Source of the DNA: Nematostella vectensis
Taxonomy: Eukaryota > Cnidaria > Anthozoa > Actiniaria > Edwardsiidae
DNA length: 64,000 nt
Direction: 5' to 3'
Assembly: GCF_932526225.1 (NCBI RefSeq)
Contig: NC_064034.1
Location: 9,301,387 to 9,365,386 of the forward strand
The notes beneath the pieces are model-generated. The model worked only from the letters and a program-made list of their open reading frames with translations. It had not been told where the DNA came from and did not search any database. Below, piece by piece: positions 59,701-64,000 of the stretch (positions within the stretch are counted from its first letter, which is position 1; each line of letters opens with the position of its first letter). The translations under genes and the position numbers were made by a program.

Positions 59701-61684
59701 CATGTTTATTTTTGGTTATGTCCCCAATCTTCTTACCAGTGACATGCGCCTTGTTGTTCTACTCATGGATTCTGCTGGCTCCTGGAAGGTTGGGCTTGTG
59801 TGGAGGCTACTGGGACTCTTGGAGTGAGGACTACGGTTCCCAGAGATGTCATTCATTGATGAGCCGTAGTGTAGCATTGGAAGAGACAATCTCTTACTTC
59901 TACTTGTAGTGCTCAGGGTCTATTACAGCAAGATTTTTAATCAACATCTTAACAAACATTTTTTTTTACTTATAACCTCAGATTTCGAGGCCTTAGAACA
60001 CTCTCGAACACAAACAAACAAGAACGCAATAGAACAGACTCGCGGCACAGTTAAGGTCGCTCGAGCATTAATTAACAGATCACAAAGAGGGCATTATCAA
60101 TTTTAAACGTCGCACAGAACAGTCAATGTTTATGCGATTGCTCTAGATTTTTTACCAAAGATGACCCAATGTGCACCCATTTAAAAATTGTATTTGTATT
60201 AACACACAATAATGTAGAAGCACATAAAAGGTAAACAACATGTTTTGCTCTCATTTGAGACTGACGCAAAATTGAGCGTTAGCATTTTGACGACACTACT
60301 GTGGTGATACAGCCTCTATGAAAGTTAGAAAAAAATCTGTGGAAGAGAAATAAAGTTAGATATATATTTAGAATGTCGACCCTCTGTGATTCTCTCGATT
60401 TGCATACCGCTGTGTGGCATGAAATTAACAACCCCCACCACCACAAAAACACAACCCGAGATAGTCCCTCACTTTAACAAATTCCCCTGTCCCAACAAAG
60501 CGCTTCTATGTACAGTAGTCTAGTCGATCATATAAGTTGTCTAAAGGACCTAATTTTATCATTGACAAATATCTCTAAAACTCCACAGTTGATTGTTGAA
60601 ATATTGCGGAAAATGTGTTTTTATCAGTTTTGTGGAAAAATGTTCTAAAATGGCAGTGTCATTCAAAATGTTACAACTTTCTTTCTATTGAACATAGCCA
60701 AACCAAATTTGACATGAGTTATCGTAAACAATTGGCGTTTGTGTCTGCAAAAACTCGGGTAATAAAGGCTAACATAAACGCTTTTCGAACGGACTGAACT
60801 TTGTCGTCAATTTTTTGGGTCGAAATTCTAGATATATATATATCTTTTTTCCTCTTCCACAGATTGTTTTCTAGCTTTCACAGTGGCTATCACCACATAC
60901 TGAACTGATTCTGCAAAATAAGTGCGAAACATTGACTGTTCTGTGCAAAGTTTGATAACGCCCTCTGTTTATGATATGTTGATTAATGCGTGAGTGACCT
61001 TAAGTGAACTGATAGAAACAAACAGGAAGAACGCTCTGACATCAGGGTATGCTGGCTAGGAAGGTCTAATAGGAGGTATATAGACAGGCTGTTGGCGGCT
61101 GTTGGCAGAGGTCGGACATAAACAAATGAGAATGCGAAAGAACAGACTCGTAAAACACGGGTTAAGTGAAATGATAGAAGCATCAGGAAGATTGCTCTGT
61201 TAGCAGGGTATAGCCCGCAGCGAACCCAGGATTTTTAACAGGAGGAGGGCCCACAAGGCCCGTTCAAGGAATTTTCTCCTGTATTTTAGATAATGTCTCA
61301 TACACTTCTGTATTTTTGGCTGCTAGAAAGGGGCCCCGGGCAACCCCACTGACTATGCCGCTCCTAGTCCTAGTCCTTCAGTTAGCAAATATCTTTCTTT
61401 TTTCTTGGGAACTTCAAGACAATCTTTTGCTTTCTTTTAATTTGCCATCTTTAATTGGAGGTAAACTATAACATTAAAGAACTTGGACCTCAGCCCTCTT
61501 CTAGAGCGAAAGAAATATCCTGCAATAAGCATTTGCCAGCATTTCAGGCATTGACATTATACTTAATTATTGTATAAACTTACAGATTTGGAACGTGGCT
61601 TTCTCATCATTACAGGCTCAAACGAGTCATTTTCATGAAATTCCAGTTTTTCATCTCTGAATGCACTGTCATTTGAACTATATC
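50729..61684 (-). CDS. CDK17-like: PCTAIRE cyclin-dependent kinase (CDK16/17/18 type), 5' incomplete
   Basis: Eighteen exons in phase give 434 residues: 61684-61584, 59919-59737, 59601-59545, 58875-58841, 56930-56851, 56603-56509, 55711-55649, 54846-54785, 54638-54577, 54498-54438, 54182-54123, 54031-53941, 53693-53630, 53107-53059, 52018-51976, 51708-51618, 51194-51120, 50763-50729. The regulatory region has RSKRLSLPM and TTRRMSLSELGYG; the second is an RRxS site like the PKA site that controls cyclin Y binding in CDK16. Kinase motifs are [32 protein letters not shown] (the PCTAIRE helix), [30 protein letters not shown] and [10 protein letters not shown]. The end RRQSMLF matches human CDK17. 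In animals these kinases bind cyclin Y at membranes and act in neurons and traffic. The first exon starts in phase 1, so at least one upstream coding exon is missing. Confidence 0.95.
50872..51063. mobile_element. MITE with AGCCAAATTCGTTGTTG terminal inverted repeats
   Basis: AGCCAAATTCGTTGTTGTGC followed by GACC (left) is inverted as GGTCGCGCAACAACGAATTT then GGCT (right), one mismatch in 24. About 192 bp, in the last intron of the kinase gene. No clear target duplication. Confidence 0.8.
51816..51860. repeat. Poly-C and (CCA)n microsatellite
   Basis: A run of about 15 C is followed by about nine CAC trinucleotides, in a kinase intron. Confidence 0.9.
52617..52685 (-). other. tRNA-like sequence with B-box and T-run
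   Basis: On the - strand GACTC and GAGTC can pair as an acceptor-like stem over 69 nt. There is a central hairpin CTCCAGG/CCTGGAG, a B-box-like GGGTACAATCCCC, and a run of ten T directly after. No clear A-box or D-arm is present. It may be a decayed tRNA or tRNA-derived SINE head, or chance. Confidence 0.3.
53462..53545. mobile_element. Family-G miniature element fragment, reverse orientation
   Basis: GCCAAAATGTGGGTCAATTC, then TACTATCCTTTTTCCATATG, is the reverse complement of the family-G core (CATATGGAAAAAG...). Only the middle survives. Confidence 0.6.
55072..55620 (-). mobile_element. Truncated non-LTR retrotransposon (reverse transcriptase C-terminal part)
   Basis: The - strand encodes [18 protein letters not shown], then [20 protein letters not shown] and [13 protein letters not shown], typical of the region after the RT domain in LINE elements (CR1/L2/RTE-like). 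A frameshift at about 55310 and a stop near 55268 precede a continuing fragment ([21 protein letters not shown]). It is a dead 5'-truncated copy in the kinase intron between exons 55711-55649 and 54846-54785, in the same orientation as the gene. Confidence 0.85.
57231..57527. mobile_element. hAT-like MITE, copy 2, with 5-bp target duplication
   Basis: Starts CAGGCCCGTAGCCAGGGGGG and ends AAAATCCTGGCTACGGGCTTG (last 20 bases shown as AAATCCTGGCTACGGGCTTG), 297 bp. Flanked by AGGTA on both sides (57226-57230 and 57528-57532). Same family as the element at 34725. Confidence 0.82.
58262..58735. repeat. Complex duplication including a broken copy of the PCTAIRE exon
   Basis: A block at about 58267-58400 (CAGAAATAAGGCAAAAGTAT ... 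AATAATTGGCAGGG) recurs at 58569-58700. Between them, 58410-58460 and 58513-58560 copy the kinase exon 56930-56851 and its upstream intron (CATATTTCTTTGAGTGCTAC ..., CTGGTTATGTTTGAGCC). The copied exon has [11 protein letters not shown] then a stop, and its acceptor AG is lost. Confidence 0.85.
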
Positions 61685-64000
61685 CTAAGAACAAAGAAAA
61701 AACACAGTGAAAACAGCAATTAGTGCATTAAGATTTTATGTACGTTTTGCAATGATTTATTGGACATTTAGTAAATTATGAAAAGAAATAATCAAGGAAT
61801 TCAAATTAATCAGCAATCAGCTCAACTGGGCGACCCATGCAACACGTATGGAACAACATACTGGTAGATCCAGACTCTATAAGGGGGGGGACAGACTACG
61901 AAACTAACCTCAAAAGGGGTGTAACATACAGAAATGGTGGATTATCCACCCATGGATCTGCCCCAAAGTCCAGATGCATAGACTGTGCCTCAATTAGAGG
62001 GCAGATACACATAAAAAAGATGACCTACTTGTTTTATACAACAACAATTATATTAGAAGTAATTTTAGTAAACATTAATTAAACACATTTCAAGGGTCAT
62101 GCCCAACACCAGAAAAAAAAATTTGCATGTGGACCATCATGATAATGAAGTCTTCTTTTTCAATTAGAACACATATTTGCAGAACACATATTTGCAGAAC
62201 ACATAGTTGCAGAACACATAGTTGCAGAACACATAGTTGCAGAACACATAGTTGCAGAACACATAGTTGCAGAACACATAGTTGCAGAACACATAGTTGC
62301 AGAACACATAGTTGCAGAACACATAGTTGGAGAACACATATTTGCAGAACACATAGTTGCAGAACACATAGTTGCAGAACACATAGTTGCAGAACACATG
62401 TTGAAAGTAAATGTTGTTAACAAAGTACTAGAGTCACAGCTCTTGCAAGTAACCACCCTTTAGTCCCAAAACTTAAACCCTATTTTTTTACTTGTTTTCT
62501 TTTCATCATAGAAGTGTGTGGACTAATTACTTATTTCTTATGTTTCCCTGCAAGGTATTTGAAATTTTCTCTGAATCAGTGCTGATACTTTAATTGCCAA
62601 AGTTAAATCCACCAAAAGCAGTGCCTATGAAGAGTAGATAAAGTTTATTTCTTTAAACAAGGGTTTTGAATAGAAAAGTCTACCAAAAGATGTAATTTCA
62701 ATTGTCCTTTTCAACAATTTACAAGTGACATGTTAGAAAAGGCTGTCAATAGATAAGCAGTCTATTCTGACACAAATTCTGACTATTCTGACACAAATAT
62801 TAAAATTCCTAATAATCTGAGCAATAGAGCTATTTCAAAACCCATCCTTTTTCTTTTTCCTATTTTACAGGATATCTAAATTATGCCCTCTACCTCAAAA
62901 ATTACAGTTGTTATCATAATATATTTTTATGAAGATCAGAAATTAAAATATTTATGAAGTTTTTAGATCTTTAAGAATTGCTTACCTTTCTAAACAATAA
63001 AAAGAAGCCACAGATATTCAAGCATTCTAATTAAACTTGTGCAAAAGTCTGTGCAGTGAATTTAAGACATGCAGATGTGGAAGGTATGTTATCATGGGAG
63101 AATAGCCATATGCTTTTAAAACGTCTTGCTCTAAGATCAGCGATGTCTTTAAGCTTTAAGCAGTTAATGCACATATTAAATAAAAGCCCAGTCATAAGGC
63201 TGCAACCATTGGCTAGAAAGAGATTTAAGGTATGACTAAATGTGTTTAGCTTTTGATCAGCAGATAAGTTTGTTGCAGGAGATTGCCTAAGGAGATTGAA
63301 ATACTCATCTCATGAATTCTAATGAAATACTCATCTCATGAATTCTAATTGGAATATGGCCTTATTCGCTAGCCTTGATTCACTGCTGCCAGCTAAGCAG
63401 ATAGAAAACAAGATAGCACTGTCAATAATTATGAAAAACATGTGAAAAAAAGTAGGTTAAGAAAAGATATTTGACAAGAAAGCATGTTTAAGGTATTGTC
63501 TTTTTAACACCTTTTGTGTATGTATAAGAGTGGAGGAAATTATTTTTCCTTGATTAATAAAAATGAAAATAATAAATGAGAACATTGAAATTTACCATAA
63601 AAAAGGCATGATCTCAGTTTGTCTAGAGGGAAATCCACTTTCTAAAGCAACTCATATGTAGGATAAAATCAACAGTAATTTTATGCACTTATCCTCAATG
63701 AATGAGACAAAGGCTGGCTTTATCTAGAAGAAATATGGCACCATGAATTTCTGATGTCAATTAAAGAAACAAATGATAGACTGGTTAGACAAAAAACCTA
63801 GTGACATAAATCATAATATGGCCATCTGATCTGAGCCACTATTTCTAAATAGCTGGTCATGGGTTTTAGTGAAGCCGATTGCATTATTATGGTTTAGACT
63901 TTTTAGTGCAAGGACAGTGATCTGTGTAAACAAATAGGAAGAACTGACAAATGACAAAGCCACAAGGCTGTTGAGTTGTTAACTCAAATTGAGCAATGAC
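61685..64000. other. Upstream region of the kinase gene with no recognised exon
   Basis: The missing first exon(s) of the kinase should be here or beyond the window. None was identified. The region holds the 15-bp minisatellite at 62164 and a 26-bp direct repeat (GAAATACTCATCTCATGAAT at 63298 and 63324). The remainder is AT-rich. Confidence 0.6.
62164..62400. repeat. 15-bp minisatellite AGAACACATAGTTGC
   Basis: About 15.5 almost perfect units of AGAACACATAGTTGC. The first two and one internal unit have ATTTGC instead of AGTTGC, and one unit has TGGAG. The length is a multiple of three with no stop codons, so several frames are open. The high identity suggests recent expansion. Confidence 0.97.

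Noticed and set aside
61837-62082. 81-residue + strand reading frame near the kinase 5' end
   Set aside because: No domain, no splice signals in phase, and it ends in AT-rich sequence.
62127-62456. Open reading frames on both strands over the 15-bp repeat, and a superficial CRISPR-like look
   Set aside because: The unit is a 15-bp head-to-tail minisatellite without spacers. Frames are open only because the unit has no stop codon.

Overview
The window is from an animal nuclear genome, most likely a cnidarian and probably an anthozoan such as Nematostella. The species is inferred from intron-rich genes that align well with vertebrate proteins and from abundant short DNA-transposon-like elements. 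No database search was possible. Exon boundaries were read by hand from GT/AG sites and checked for reading-frame phase; gene names rest on protein motifs recalled from known families.

Layout. 271-3135 (+) is the 3' part of a transmembrane prolyl 4-hydroxylase-like gene (copy A). 3902-8190 (+) is a complete tandem paralogue (copy B). 8821-12416 (-) is PHF24 (PHD finger plus EF-hands, N-myristoylation motif), convergent with copy B. 12972-22856 (-) is HAUS3, a 16-exon augmin subunit gene whose intron 3 holds a small opposite-strand gene (20095-21508) with a one-base frameshift. 23544-30092 (+) is a mitochondrial 2-Cys peroxiredoxin (PRDX3). 31595-36051 (+) is a four-helix MARVEL-like membrane protein. 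37302-40654 (-) is NICN1, head to head with a FAM169-like gene (41202-43068, +). 45908-48123 (-) is a three-exon gene of unknown function. 50729-61684 (-) is a PCTAIRE cyclin-dependent kinase (CDK16/17/18 type) whose 5' end was not found.

The genes are not an operon and do not form an obvious single pathway. They cover oxygen sensing, neuronal signalling, spindle assembly, mitochondrial peroxide removal, tubulin modification and cell-cycle-like signalling.

The most striking structure is a recurrent one. At least five introns, in four genes, contain a tandem repeat whose first unit starts at the 5' splice site, so the donor motif is copied again and again into the intron. The repeat units are unrelated between genes, which points to a shared process rather than a transposon. 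A sixth case is a single tandem duplication across an exon/intron boundary. Other notable items are a 200-bp foldback between NICN1 and the FAM169-like gene, a perfect 30-bp palindrome at 45073, a broken duplicate of the kinase PCTAIRE exon at 58410, hAT-like miniature elements with 5-bp target duplications, and several other miniature inverted-repeat families.
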